64,000 nt of DNA from Bimastos eiseni (lineage: Eukaryota; Annelida; Clitellata; Crassiclitellata; Lumbricidae). This document shows, piece by piece, positions 24,301-44,332 of this stretch. Position 1 is the first letter of the stretch; each line of letters starts with the position of its first letter. The stretch spans positions 27,708,329 through 27,772,328 of the forward strand of contig OY365814.1 in assembly GCA_959347315.1 (NCBI GenBank). The letters are read 5' to 3'. Below the pieces are notes generated by a model that saw nothing but the letters and a program-made list of their open reading frames with translations, did no database searches and was not told the origin of the DNA. The position numbers were made by a program, and so were the translations under genes.

Positions 24301-26279
24301 ACACCAACAAGGGGTTTTACGACAGTGATAATGTAATGTATTGAAGCACATGGTAAAATATTTATCTGCTTCCTACTCTAAACGCTCTGTTACATTAATT
24401 TGTTTTCTTTTTTCTGATTTATGTGAAGGATAAATCCAATGATGAGGCCTACGAGGATTGGAAGGCTAGGAAGCAGAGGCAGATGCAGAGGGAAAAGAAG
24501 CTGAAAGAGGAGGAGGCTAAATACTACATGAGCCAATATCAGACTCCCACGGACACGGAATGCGAAAAGAACTTCAAGACGTAAGTTCTACAAACAAATG
24601 CAGCTCATAATTGAAGTGTTAAAGGAGAGATAAGTAAAGACGCCATATATGCATCACCAGATTCTGCTCACTTGCCATAAGCAACCAGTAGCAGACATGT
24701 CACATCTTACATTGAAGTGTTAAGGAAAGATAATTAGTAACTCCATATATAATGTATATATAACTAGCTGGGGCACCCGACGTTCGCCCTGGTTGAGACA
24801 GGTTTTTTGGCCCTGGAGAGGAGGAAGATGGCGGCTGTGGAGTTCACCAACTCCTCTACTGGTTGTCCAAGGTGTTCCCTGAGCAAACGGCGAAGGTTTC
24901 GAGTCAATAGGTCTAAAAGTGTGCAAATACGTACGAAGTACAAACTTCCTTGATCGACTGTGCAAACGTATATATCCCAAACTGTCCATTCATTTGACGG
25001 TGTACAAGAAGAAACGGTGAGGCGCTCATGGCGAATGAGACTGAAACTTTGGGGGTAGTAGTCCAGAGACAGGTTTTTGGCCTGGAGACCTGGAAGATGG
25101 CATCTGCGGGGTTCACGAACCCCTCAACTGCTTGTCCCAGGTGTTCCCAGAGCCAACGGTGAAGGTTTCGAGTAAATAGCTCTAAAACTGTGCAAATGCA
25201 TTGCCGGACAGAGAGACAGACAGACAGACAGAATTCTCTCTTATTTATATAGATATATTGCAGAGTTATCCCATGTCTGTACGATTCACCGTAGCCATCT
25301 TCTCATTACACTATAAAAAATTGAGTTAATGAAAACCAAAACAAATTACTCAAAATGAGCAGCTAGCACAACAAAGGACATAATTCAGCATCAGACTGCA
25401 CACATTTTAGCATGTTGATTTACTGAATTTTGATAGAAACCATTAATGAACATTAGATGCTGAAGAAGTTGCTAATTTCAGGTGGGTAAATGGTTGTTAA
25501 AAGCTGTTGTTAATTTCAGTTTGACAATGTTGAATATTTTGGCACTTCCAACCGCACAAAACCCTTAAAGAAATGCTATATAACTGTTATAAGACATCTT
25601 TATATAATTAACTCTGTTAATTGTCTTTTTTCTTAAGTTACCTGACATTCAGAATAAAATGAGTGCTTAGAGAAATCTTGTAGGCACATGTTTTAACATC
25701 AAAAGCAATACAATATGATAAACAGTTATTTGATGATACCCTCCTTACAAAGTTTATAAGTGTAGATTAAAGCCGGGCACGAGGAAACGTTAAGTGGGTG
25801 TCAAGTTCCAGATGATGGATCCACAGGGCATCCAATGGCTGTCGCTTTCAACAGGCGGTTTTGTATAAATATTGCAAAAACCCCATAGCCATTGTGCTTA
25901 GACATTATCCTGACAGATGGTTGACGTCATATAGCCTTCTGGATGCAGTAGTGTATAATATTTCTGATGATGTAACATTTTACAGTGCTCTACCATACCT
26001 ATACCTCATGCATGGATTCTTTCGTTAATCCTTACAATGACAAGGGGGCTGGTTTTCCACGTATTTAATTAAAAGCTGGTCTTTAAGGTGTAATGAATTC
26101 CCATGATGCATCATTGTAGGTGGCTGAAGAATAAAGAGAGAATAGCGCGAGAGAAGGAGGAAGAAGAACGTCAGAAAATGAAAACATTTCGCGTCATGGC
26201 CCGCAGGTCACGTAACTCGGCAAACGCCGGCGGTCAGGGCAGCTCTGCGTACATCGACTACTATGGATATCGCGTCTAA
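21306..26279 (+). CDS. CCDC181: Coiled-coil domain-containing protein 181
   Basis: Four exons in phase: 21306-21582, 22770-23674, 24429-24580 and 26120-26279, giving 497 residues (about 509 in human). The ATG at 21306 is the first in frame of an exon rich in Asp. Exon 2 carries RKIQFKDNLVDFVAPP and VVLERNGRFEFVAVKDL, the two conserved blocks of the family, then a Ser-rich region and a charged coiled coil (SDHIYQAWLKKKDEEKKKEK). Exon 3 continues with DEAYEDWKARKQRQMQREKK and exon 4 with WLKNKERIAREKEEEERQK, ending YIDYYGYRV. Repeated Trp-centred charged segments (AWLKKK, DWKARK, WLKNK) are typical. In vertebrates the protein is associated with microtubules and sperm flagella or motile cilia. 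The exon 2 acceptor is ambiguous: GAAG|CAG or GCAG|AAG both keep frame and differ by one codon. Confidence 0.85.
21465..22115. repeat. GAT/GAC-rich microsatellites
   Basis: Runs of GATGATGAT with interruptions occur at about 21463-21490 (coding for the Asp stretch of CCDC181 exon 1), 21670-21717 and 21983-22110 (in intron 1). The coding run gives a DDDDDDNDE acidic patch that is likely to vary in length between individuals. Confidence 0.8.
23815..24150. repeat. Tandem repeat, 40-45-bp unit
   Basis: Eight diverged copies of an AT-rich unit containing ACAACATATTTCTGATTAT start near 23821, 23861, 23902, 23947, 23990, 24032, 24074 and 24114. The array lies in CCDC181 intron 2, between the 22770-23674 and 24429-24580 exons. 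Confidence 0.85.
24760..25260 (-). repeat. Two copies of the 12585-13080 repeat family, reversed
   Basis: 24765-24925 and 25060-25205 repeat, on the minus strand, the block order of 12585-13080 (CGAAACCTTCGCCGTT-type, GGGAACACC, GAGGAGTTGGTGAA, CTGTCTCA). The left edge is AACTAGCTGGGGCACCCGAC; the right side ends in GACAGACAGACAGAATTCTC and TTATTTATATAGATA. The pair sits in CCDC181 intron 3. Confidence 0.7.
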
Positions 26280-26919
26280 CTGGAGAATATTCATTGTTAA
26301 CGAAAGACATTGTACCCATCCAGCTCAGTTTTGTTGATTATTATTTTGCTGATGATCAGGGATTTTAAAATTAAGCCCATGACAGGTTTATGGATCGAGT
26401 GACCTTTAAGATATTGTTATTAATGACCGAACAAAATTAAATGTTTAGGATATTTACACATAAAACTAAGGTGCATACGGTTCTGCTCAGTCAATCTGTA
26501 ATTTCTCAACTTGCTTACAGTTGGCTTGTCCATCAAACTACTCCCTTTTCTAGAGTAATCACTTTCAAGGCTGCTGGTCTGCGGCCATTTTATTGTGCCA
26601 TTGGCCGGTGCTTTGTGCATTAAACTCTCCACTATAGAAATTGTTGATTTCAATTCTGCAGTGATTAACACACTGTGAGGCAGATTTTCATTACCGAAAT
26701 TTTTTATTAGTTGCATAACATACGATGGAAGGGTTATCCTCTTGTAAAATAATTGCTTCTGCGCCAACTGTGCGTATGTGGACTTCTGAACTAATAATGT
26801 ATGAAGGGCAATATCAAAAATGCAGTTTTATTGTATTGATGTTTATACATCAGAGTTCCGTGCGCTTCCGGTTATGTGCTTCTTCTTACACATTGATATA
26901 ACTTCTGCATACGTACTGC

Positions 26920-27550
26920 TTATGTTCGTTTGGCAGCCATGTATGTACTGCCTATGGTTAAGTTTTATCGGCATATGTCATGGTTATTTTTTTCGCAGCA
27001 TCCAATAACACTTCTCATCAATATCTTTTCTATGGGTTTAAATTAACAGTGTGTATGTTAGGTTGCTTTATCGATGTATCGTGTACATATGAGCTTCGTA
27101 TGTCAATTTATATGATATGCTTACGTTAAAGTGACCTCAGCATGTGTTGTTTGTGTTAATTCATATGCGGTGCTTATGTTGTGTTTGATGTCGGCTGCTG
27201 TGCCGTTTGTGTCGCTTTTTTCAACTGCACATGTGTCAACATCATAGCAATATGCGTGAGGAATTAACATAATATGGATCACGTGCTTCGCTAATTAACA
27301 TTTATTATGGTCCCCTGCCAGAAGACTAATTGCTCAAGTTAGTGGTGAAGTGTTCAGTGTGGTCGGACTGGGACCATTTCGGGGCCATGCCACTTAAATC
27401 ATTCGACGGGCCTCAGGCTGGCCCATAAATGTAGCCTTAGATAACCATAACCATGTTCGTCTGACAGCCTGTGGTTAAGTTTTATCGGCCTATGTAATGG
27501 TTATTTTTATTGCAGCATCCAATAACACTGCTCATCAATATCATTTCTAT
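26920..27550 (+). repeat. Direct local duplication of about 110 bases
   Basis: TATGTTCGTTTGGCAGCC...GGTTAAGTTTTATCGGC...GCAGCATCCAATAACAC near 26920-27030 recurs with some changes near 27450-27550. The two copies are about 500 bases apart in the same orientation, in the 3' flank of CCDC181. Confidence 0.75.
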
Positions 27551-27984
27551 TTGATGAATTTATTTATCTTGAACATAAAATAAAAGTAATATAAATAACA
27601 ATGCTAATGATTATGACAGACCTCAAACGTTTCTGTTAATCTATTCGAGTAGTGTTATTTAATATTCTGTTTGATTGAGTTTTTATGCGAATTGAATAAT
27701 TATCTAAGACTATAATCTATGTATATCGATAATCCAATAGAAGTTTTAAATGGATCGATTTGTGGCAACCTAATTGTCAATGGTAGTTTGTTGTTTGCTT
27801 TGTGAGTTCGTATATATAGAGTATATATGTATTGATGTACAATTTATTTACTTCTGCCCCATGGGCCCCACATACTGTGACCACAGGGGTCCATGTGCCA
27901 TAGCTCACCTAATTGCTGATGTGTCACTGGTAGACAAATGGTAAATTCTCGGTCCAGATGACACAGCAGAACTGGCAATCCTCA

Positions 27985-28071
27985 TTAATTCTCATCTGTT
28001 AATATTATTATTGTTATTTATAATAATAATAATTATGATTATGACAATAATGATAACAGATGAGAATTAAA
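27985..28071. repeat. Imperfect long hairpin
   Basis: ATTAATTCTCATCTGTTA at the left pairs with TAACAGATGAGAATTAAAT at the right across an AT-rich TAATAA-repeat centre, giving a stem of roughly 30 bases with small bulges. It could be a foldback element. Confidence 0.7.
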
Positions 28072-28690
28072 TTTTTTACAATAATTATGTTTATTAAAAT
28101 CCAAGCTTAAACTCAGGAAAATAACAATAACACTATTATATTTTAGACTTTGAGACCATATAATTAATTGTATTTGTGTATAAGTAGCCAAGTTGTTCTG
28201 TTGCAAATAAACATTTTTATTTGCATTCCACATTTTGTATTAGAATTATATAATTTATTATTTATTTATTTATGATGTTGATAAATTATGATATTATTAT
28301 ACATATTTATAGCTAGAAAGAATGCAATTTTTTGGTCACTGCACAAAATAATATTTTAAAAAGTATTTGTACACATATTCAATATGGTTATGATAAAGCA
28401 TTCTGGAATTAGAGGAAATTTGTCTAATATGGAGTATTTAAACTATAAAATGATCAATTGTGAGCATTTGAAACATACATAGCAAATTATTTTCTATTTC
28501 TGAATAATTTGTGCCAAGATTGATGGACGTTATTCTTGTTATTTTGTGTACAGTTTAATGAAAATGTTTTAGATTAATTTTTCTCCAAGCTTATCTGTGA
28601 TTAATTCTTTGAAGCAAGATGTTTTTCAAGCGATGTCCGTATATATGATTAGTCTGTTAGGTTTGTCGTTAATAAACGTTGCACTCCTTT

Positions 28691-30176
28691 ATAATTGTCT
28701 TTTTGTTGTGGTTTATTGTAGTTATCGTAGAAACTTTAGTTGATCAGTTATCGTCTGGTATGACGCTGGATTCCTATAAAATGTGGCAGGCATTTCACAC
28801 ACTGCACTACCGACCGACCAGCTGACTGACCAGTTTTAATAAATTCACTAAATTAGCGAGTGAGTGACTTATAATTTGGCTGGCTTTCATACTGCAGCTG
28901 CAATTCACAATTAAATTGATCTCAAATTTATAGTAACCAAATGGCAACTAACTTGCTAATGGATTTCAATTCGACCACCTGTGTTTCTAATGTATTTGCT
29001 GCACCTTGCTTTTTGTAAGAAAAGATCAGTTTTTGAGAACACAATTGTGCTTAATGTTTAACTGCTTGCGTGAGACTTAGGAGCAGTGTAGCTGCTAAGG
29101 TGGGTGTCTTTATTCTCTTTTCAATGATTTTTGTCCCATAATGAACTGACGCTGGGCATGAATGGATGACCCGGCTTGCCAATCTATTTGAAGCTCCGCT
29201 TATATGACGCCTAAATCAATTCAATTTTATTTGGTAACCAAAAAAACATGAGAAAATGACAACAAGTTAACATAAACTAATATTCTGGTTACGCAGTGAA
29301 CCTAAAGGGGCCATAGATCCTGCTAACTAGAGGCCCCTATGTAGAATTTATAAACTGGCAATGGGTACCAATATTAATAACATTCCCATTTCATGATGTC
29401 AGGTAAGTAAAAATAGATGGAAGTTGATCTTAACTAGTGCCTTAACTAAGGGCTCATTGCATCCACTGAATAGACAGAAATACAAACATTCAATACTTAG
29501 AGATGTCTTCAAGCAAATAGAGGCAAAGTTTATTTTTAAATAATCTAATATTTGGCTGGTGTTGAATATATGTTGGGAGAAGATTCCATAAATGGGATCC
29601 AGCACATTGAATGGAAAACAATCGAGTATTTATGTGTGCATAAGGAGGATCATAGGATGTCGAGTTTCTTGTTTGATAGGAGTGGCGATCAGAAATCGAC
29701 CGCGCTGCTGATGCTGTAGTCCAACAGAGGACTAGAATTCATGAAATGAAGTACGTGACAACTGTTCATATGAGGAGATGTAGCGATTGAAAGATCACAC
29801 AAATTCCCATCAATTTACTGGAAAATGAGCAGGAATTCAAGGTCATATAATCGATGTAGACACTTCATTAAATTTTGGTTAGATAGTTAGAATTTTAGAA
29901 TACTTACACAATTTCACTGTTTCAAACAACGACCTATTACGGATTTCAGCAACCAATGGTTTCAACCAGAGGCTTCAACGCAAGATTATATTGCTTGGGT
30001 TCAATGTGATAGTAATTATCTAACAAAGACGATATAGTCGGTATATAGACGGTATATTACTCTACGACTACTTTGTGAGAATTATTGTGTAGGCTATTGG
30101 TGTTAATTTACAGTGGCGCACAGCTCTTCCGTGAGGGCTTGTTGCGACTTCCGTTCATCGTGTTGTAGTAAGTGTA
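28691..30176. other. Intergenic stretch before PSMC6
   Basis: No gene is recognisable. About 29215-29640 (from CAATTCAATTTTATTTGG to ACAATCGAGTATTTATG) looks like an antisense LINE 3' end, but with no conserved peptide I can defend. The PSMC6 promoter should lie just before 30177; I see no TATA box close to the start codon. Confidence 0.35.
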
Positions 30177-38534
<8,358 letters not shown>

Positions 38535-39712
38535 ACAATTTGTTCAGTGAGCTAGGACCTAGGACTGGAAATGGGACTCTTTTCCGAGAAAACTTTGAAA
38601 TGCAGACAAAGGCAATGGAGGTTAAACACTGGTCTCTGATAGTAGTTGGTGTTTATTGGAACAATTTAACCTAGGCCAAAGTATGCTAGCTATGGTGGGA
38701 TGTCTTTGTAATGTTGATTATTAAATGCTATGTTGACAACTGTTTATTCTTGCTGATGTATTAGGCGATTACTATTTTAGTTGCACATCCTAATGACTGT
38801 CCAGGGAGGCTGAACTTGCTGAAGCCTGCAACTGCTTGAAGGAACATTGTAGTTTCAAGTTCTAGACTTGCTGGTCAAACAAAATTGATCTATGACGTTC
38901 AGCTATTTAAAACTCTCTAGTGCAGTGATTCTCAACCTGTGGGTCGCAAAGGATATCCAAGTGGGTCGCCAACTTTTCTTTGAATTGAATTTTTTCCACT
39001 GAAAAAGATAGTCACGTGAATGTAATGCGCTATATTTTCTATAGGTCGTTGCCTTGTCAGTGTTACTGCCATTTTAAACTACGCATACATCTGTGAGACT
39101 GGCTGTTCAGTTACGATTACACTCAAGACTAAATAATTATAGGAATAGGCTCTGTGTAAATAATGACTTTAGTTTGTGTCTAACCAACATCAGCCCACGT
39201 ATTGACTTAGGCTACTGTACATCTGACCAGAATGCAAGCCCCGCCATCTCATTAACAGTTTTTATGTCTCAATGTGAGTCAAACAATAAAGGTTTTTTTA
39301 AATTATTTTTTATCTCGTAATTTTATTATGATTTATTTTTTAGTTTTGTCATACGCTATCATGGTTAGTCGTACAATACAATAATGCGTGACTTGCTGAT
39401 TTAACAAAGATCATATAATATGCAGGGTTTAAAGTGGGAACGGCGTTCCCACTGCTCTCGGCATCCTGTGTCTGCGTTCCAACTGCTCACAATGCAATGG
39501 AACCCTCGGAACGCATTTGTTCCAATAAAACTCTTCGGAACGTCCGTTCGGTAACGACAACTAATTCATGACTCTTAATTATGAGTCTTATTTAGAACTA
39601 CTCTTATAATGTGTTTGCTATCCACTTGTAAGCAGCTTTACGCTAACGACATGTAGGCCTATAAGGTCTTAAACCGGGTTTGTTAACGGATCACTATAAT
39701 AATAGGCAGGGT

Positions 39713-40060
39713 AGAGAATGATGAGGAGTGGTGGAGAACGGAAGATGGGTGAGGATTAGAACGGAGGGAAGGGCTAATGAGGATGGGAGTAATAAGCGAG
39801 GAGCATGGAAATGAGACGAAGTGTTGAAATCGGAGAGGATGGACAGGTGAGGAATGAGTGAGAGGGAGGTGGAGGAAAATTTTGAGGGTAGTGAAGGGGA
39901 GGAGGGAAAGATGAGGGGATTAGCATGGGAATTGAATGAGAATACAATGGATAGTAATAGACAGCGGAAGGAGAGGATCCATGAGAACAGAAAGAAAGAG
40001 GATGGGACGAGGCAGAGGCAGAGGATAATAGATGGTGAAAGGGAGTGGAAGTTGAGGGGC
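39713..40060. repeat. Purine-rich (G/A) tract
   Basis: The plus strand is strongly biased to G and A over about 350 bases (GAGGAGGGAAAGATGAGGGG and similar). The minus strand therefore shows a long open frame (39694-40113) made almost only of Ser, Leu, Pro and Phe, which I read as a composition artefact, not a gene. Confidence 0.7.
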
Positions 40061-42629
40061 ATTGGCAGAAGTGTTGGCCTACTCTCTTTGAAGTCAGGTA
40101 CGGTAGCCATCACATATTGTATTGTATTTAAATCTCTTTATTTATATAGCGCCTCTCTCAGCGCACACCGATCGCTTCCAGATAAAAGAAATTCGTTTTG
40201 AGAAAGGACAAAGCAGGCACTATATTGTAACCCCATGCAATACCTATACAGAACAAAGTTCTTCTAGTATTAATTTCAGCATCGCTATCTTTGTCCATCA
40301 ATGATTATTTTTGAACAGAAAAAGTGAAGCTTTCTTAAAACAAGAAATTGAAACGCGAAAACGGAAACTTTGCAGAAGTTGGGAGCCGGAGAACTGCTAC
40401 ACATTCCTCCTCAAATTCAGATGCATTCACTGGACCACAGCGCCTATCCTCAGAATGCGTAACTATCAACCCGTCCCCTTCCAATTGTATCATACACGCG
40501 TTGCGCTATTTATATGGTATTCTATCACTATCTCTTTAAATAAAGGTGTCTAAGAGTATAATTACATTAATCAACTGTCAGCTGCGCCTTATTTTTGGCA
40601 ATGAATTATTGGACTTAAAGGAAAGTAGTTTTACTTACTTACAAGATAGCAGTGTTAAATAGTAAATAAGCTACAGTAGTAATAGCAATCATAACTATTA
40701 TTGTAAATTCAATAAACACATGTACGCTGCCACCTGGCGATTCGTGTGCGCGACATCTCTCAAAAGAGCGTACAATTATAGATTTAATTAAGATTAATTT
40801 AACATCATTCATCGCACAGAAAGGGATGCAGTTTCGTTTAGTCAACAAATTAATACGTTAAAACTTCATAAATAGGCCACCACAATAATACCAATTATTA
40901 TTTTTAATTTCAAACACGTACTACCCCACCTACCGATTGAGGCGCGTTCCCGTATGTCCAATACATTTGAACTTTAGTATTCTCTGTCGCTTATCTCAAT
41001 ACTTGTTTCATCGATTATGTATATCTGAGCTCGTGGGAAGCTTCAAAAATGACAAATGAAGTGCAGAATTAAATATTAAATAATTATGAGTCACAGCGTA
41101 TTTTGCCTACAATTATTGTGTAGTTAGAACAACGGGGTCTATATAGATCCTGTCCTGCAGTTTCCTGGATTCATTGTTTGTTGCCTATTTAATTGTAGAA
41201 TTATGTCACGCAGTTGATCCTGTAATTTCATACATCAGGGATTATTTGTAAGTTGTGCTGTTTGTCTACGTATTTTGCAAAGCCAAAGTTTACAACACAT
41301 TGTATCGTCAACGATCATACCTCGAAGCAGTGTCTACTTCAAGCGTTGATTTAATTGCGTCGTTATTGTGGTATAATGTGGTTATCGTCGTTTACTGTCC
41401 TTCGGAATGCAGATCAGTGGCAAGTTAAATTATGTCGAACGACATAATTATATCTGAAGTAATTGATTGAAAATGTGTAAGTACCAATATACTTACATCA
41501 CGTTATTAATTGTTTGTATTAATAATTGGAGACATAATCTGTTGCACATTGTGCACTCCTAAGCCTAGTGTAATACTATGACTAGATTCAAATGACATTT
41601 AACTTGCATCATAAGCTCGATAGTGTAGGCCTAATAACTGGACTGTCATTCGAGTGTTCTGGAATTCAAATCAGCGGGCGCCACCAACCCAGGCCACCCT
41701 CGTATACGCTGAGGCTAAGATAATGAAGTCGGTAACACTTTATACTCCAATCTCGTTTGAGGGACTGGTCCTTTTCTCCTCTTCTTAATATATGGCTTGG
41801 TAGAGAAAACGACCTTGTGAGATACATGTATTATATAATACGCTTTATTGATCGTTATCACTCATAGGCCTACATACATTGGTTTCGATCAATAAATTGA
41901 TTCGCTGTCATCTAATCGGTACCATATCTTCTTAATCGCAGTTCTTTAGTTACTTATCACAGATTATAAATGGCAGGGAGTGAACTGGACAATGGACACG
42001 CGCTATCAAATGCTGAGGTATAGAAGCAGATGTAGTGTGGTCTAATGCTTCATATTCATGGCTGCATCAGGGATTGCTTAAGGAAATGCTCCTTTTGATC
42101 TCCTTCTTCTTCTCCTTCTTTCTCATGTTCTTAGTCCTTCATTATCCTGCTGTTGTTGCCGCTGCTCGTACCGACGTACCATAAGTTGTTATAAGTTGAT
42201 CCGACTACTACTTGTGCTACTACAACAACTGCTGCTGCTGCTGCTGCTGCTTCTATTGCTACAACGACTACTACTATTGCGACTGGGCAGCTTAGGTTGA
42301 AAGACTAGTATATGGTAATTAAGAATGATGAAAAAGGTTTCCTGTGGAAGTCTTTCGGGTCATAAATCCTGAAAGGTAGTGCATTCTGCTCACGTTTTGC
42401 TGCTCGGTGTGCTTTGATAAGGGAAATGTAGGCCTAATTATTACATGTAGCTGTTTGTTCGCAAACGTCTGTTTTGAGTTGCTGCGAATAATTGTTTCTC
42501 TTGAAAAAATGTGAGATCAGACAACAGAAAAGATCATGTGGAATATGCATATAATTAAAACGCAAGTTACCTTGCCGAACAGCTTTTGATGCAGTTATGC
42601 TAAGACTTATAGAACACTGCGCCAATTAC

Positions 42630-42730
42630 GCCATGCCGCGCCGATTTTTTGGGTCGGCGGCGCGCCGGCCGCCGCCGACCAAAAATGACCGACGCGCCGG
42701 CGCCGAAACTTCTAGGTCGGCGCAGAGCTC
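42630..42730. repeat. GC-rich foldback block
   Basis: GGTCGGCGGC at 42652 pairs with GCCGCCGACC at about 42671-42680 around a short centre. A second CGGCGCCG-rich arm follows, and CTAGGTCGGCGC leads out. The block is almost pure G and C inside AT-rich sequence, like the inverted-repeat heads of some DNA transposons. Confidence 0.6.
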
Positions 42731-43289
42731 TAATGTGAAAGGGGTTCAGTAAAATGAATATATAAATTCTGCACATCACTCGAGGTTACAGCTCTCTTTT
42801 GAGTTTTTCATATGTAGACAATATCATAGACTGAATAGAATTTCTTTAATATTTTCTATTTTGTTAGGCCCATGTAGCTACAGTTAACTATTTGACTGGC
42901 TCAATATAGACCTAACTGTATGTGTGATCCGAACCCTTGCTCTTTGAGTTTAAACTCGACACATTATAGACATTAGGCCGTATACATGTATATCTATTTA
43001 TTCAAAAAATCTGCAGGATTCATATTTATTTTTAGGGAAAGAACGATTATACATGTTAAAAAAGCAATGTAAATTATTTTTATTTTTTGAATTTTCTAAT
43101 TTTATTTACATTGACATTTACATTTTTGATATGTGGAATGCGTTTTCATCGAAGGATACGATTCTTATATTTGCATAAGACCTGGTTAGGGGTAGACTGT
43201 AGATATTGAGGGTCCTGTCTCCTATCGAGTCAACTCGAACTTAAGAGTTCCCACTGCTCACCCAAACCACTTCAACCACTGATAATATG

Positions 43290-44215
43290 TGCTCTTGGAG
43301 TCCGGGTTCATCAATATGCCGATGATTCTCAACTGTACTTGACATGCCGCCCATCTAAGGCACTGAAGTACGTGTCAAAAATCTTGGCAATTGTGAATTA
43401 AGTGCAGATCTGGATGTCCTCCAATCAGCTAAGATTGAACCCGGATAAAACTGAATTTATGTGGCTGGGCATGAGACAAGCATGTTCGAGGGTTGGCAAG
43501 AAGGTGATTAAAGCAGCATTTCCTCATTGGAAGGTTCAACGCGTCGTCCTGGACCTAGGAGTTCTTCTGGATCAAGACCTGTCCTTGGAGAAACATGTCA
43601 GTTCCCTGTGCAGGTCTTGCTTTTATCAATTGCGCCAGATTAGAGTCATTCGGCAAAATCTGTCAATTGACGCCGCTATAACTCTTAATTGTCCACTCCT
43701 TCGCGCTGACTCGCCTGGACTACTGCAATGATGTCCGTGCGGGTCTGCCAAAGTTCCGGATAAGACAGCTTCAATTCGTTCTCAACTACGCCGCTCGAGT
43801 CGTTGCCAAGATGCGAAAATACTCTGATATTTCAAGCTATATGCGTAACACACTGCACTTGCTCCCGGTTGAGGATAGGATCACATTCAAGATCATCCTC
43901 ATGGGACGGACATCGGTGGTCGGCACGGCTCCATAATACATCAGAGAGCTCTGTCTTCCCATCTTGTACCAGTCAGGTCATCGATCCTTGCGTGCTGCGA
44001 CTTGTGGGGACTTGATGGTCCCGCACATGGATCAGGACAAACCGTGCCTTCTCATGCATTGGACCATCATACTGGAACGCTCTTGTTACAACTTCGCAAC
44101 ATTGCACTGCTTGCAGCCAACTTTTCTATATTACTCAAATCGCATTTGTCTAAATCTATTGGGTAGTTACGTTTAGCGCCTTCGAGAGGTTCTTATAAGG
44201 CGCCATGTAAATTGC
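43290..44215 (+). pseudogene. Broken LINE reverse-transcriptase fragment (CR1/L2-type)
   Basis: In shifting plus-strand frames I read QYADDSQLYLTCRPS (the YADD-type catalytic motif, about 43311-43355), then MSSNQLRLNPDKTEFMWLG, LGVLLDQDLSLEKHVSSLCR and CFYQLRQIRVIRQNL, the order of the palm-to-thumb region of CR1/L2 reverse transcriptases. Stops and frameshifts (first stop after LAIVN near 43400) show it is dead. The inner hAT at 39423-43281 appears to have inserted into it. The tail TAGCGCCTTCGAGAGG follows at about 44170. Confidence 0.8.
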
Positions 44216-44332
44216 CTAATAGAGGCCTAATACATACATGCTCCCAGATTTTGGAGTTGTGGGTCTCGTTAGGATCTAGCTACTGCGAAGTGGGTCCTCA
44301 TGTCAAAAAGGTTGAGAACCGCTGCTCTAGTG

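Larger units (their letters stand above)
26280..28690 (+). other. 3' flank / probable 3' UTR of CCDC181
   Basis: AT-rich sequence without a recognisable gene. TTAATAAACGTT near 28669-28680 contains AATAAA and could be a polyadenylation signal, but so distant a site is uncertain. The region contains a local duplication (see 26920-27550) and a long imperfect hairpin (27985-28071). Confidence 0.4.
39423..43281. mobile_element. Inner hAT-like element, 3.9 kb, nested in the outer one
   Basis: Left end CAGGGTTTAAAGTGG and reverse-complemented right end CAGTGGTTGAAGTGG agree at 12 of 15 positions. The flanks carry a perfect 8-bp duplication ATAATATG (39415-39422 and 43282-43289). No transposase frame is readable inside. 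It contains a purine-rich tract (about 39713-40060), a LINE tail (about 40110) and a GC-rich palindrome (42630-42730). Confidence 0.75.
38923..44324. mobile_element. Large hAT-like element (outer), 5.4 kb, with nested insertion
   Basis: Left end CAGTGATTCTCAACCT and reverse-complemented right end CAGCGGTTCTCAACCT match at 14 of 16 positions and are typical hAT ends. Both sides carry the 8-bp sequence CTCTAGTG (38915-38922 and 44325-44332). Inside, 39093-39260 encodes NNYRNRLCVNNDFSLCLTNI and PRI, reminiscent of the C-terminus of hAT transposases, and 43290-44215 is a broken LINE. The element begins about 390 bases after the PSMC6 stop codon. Confidence 0.75.

Noticed and set aside
39694..40113. 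139-codon minus-strand open frame
   Set aside because: It is made almost only of Ser, Leu, Pro and Phe because the plus strand is purine-rich; composition artefact.
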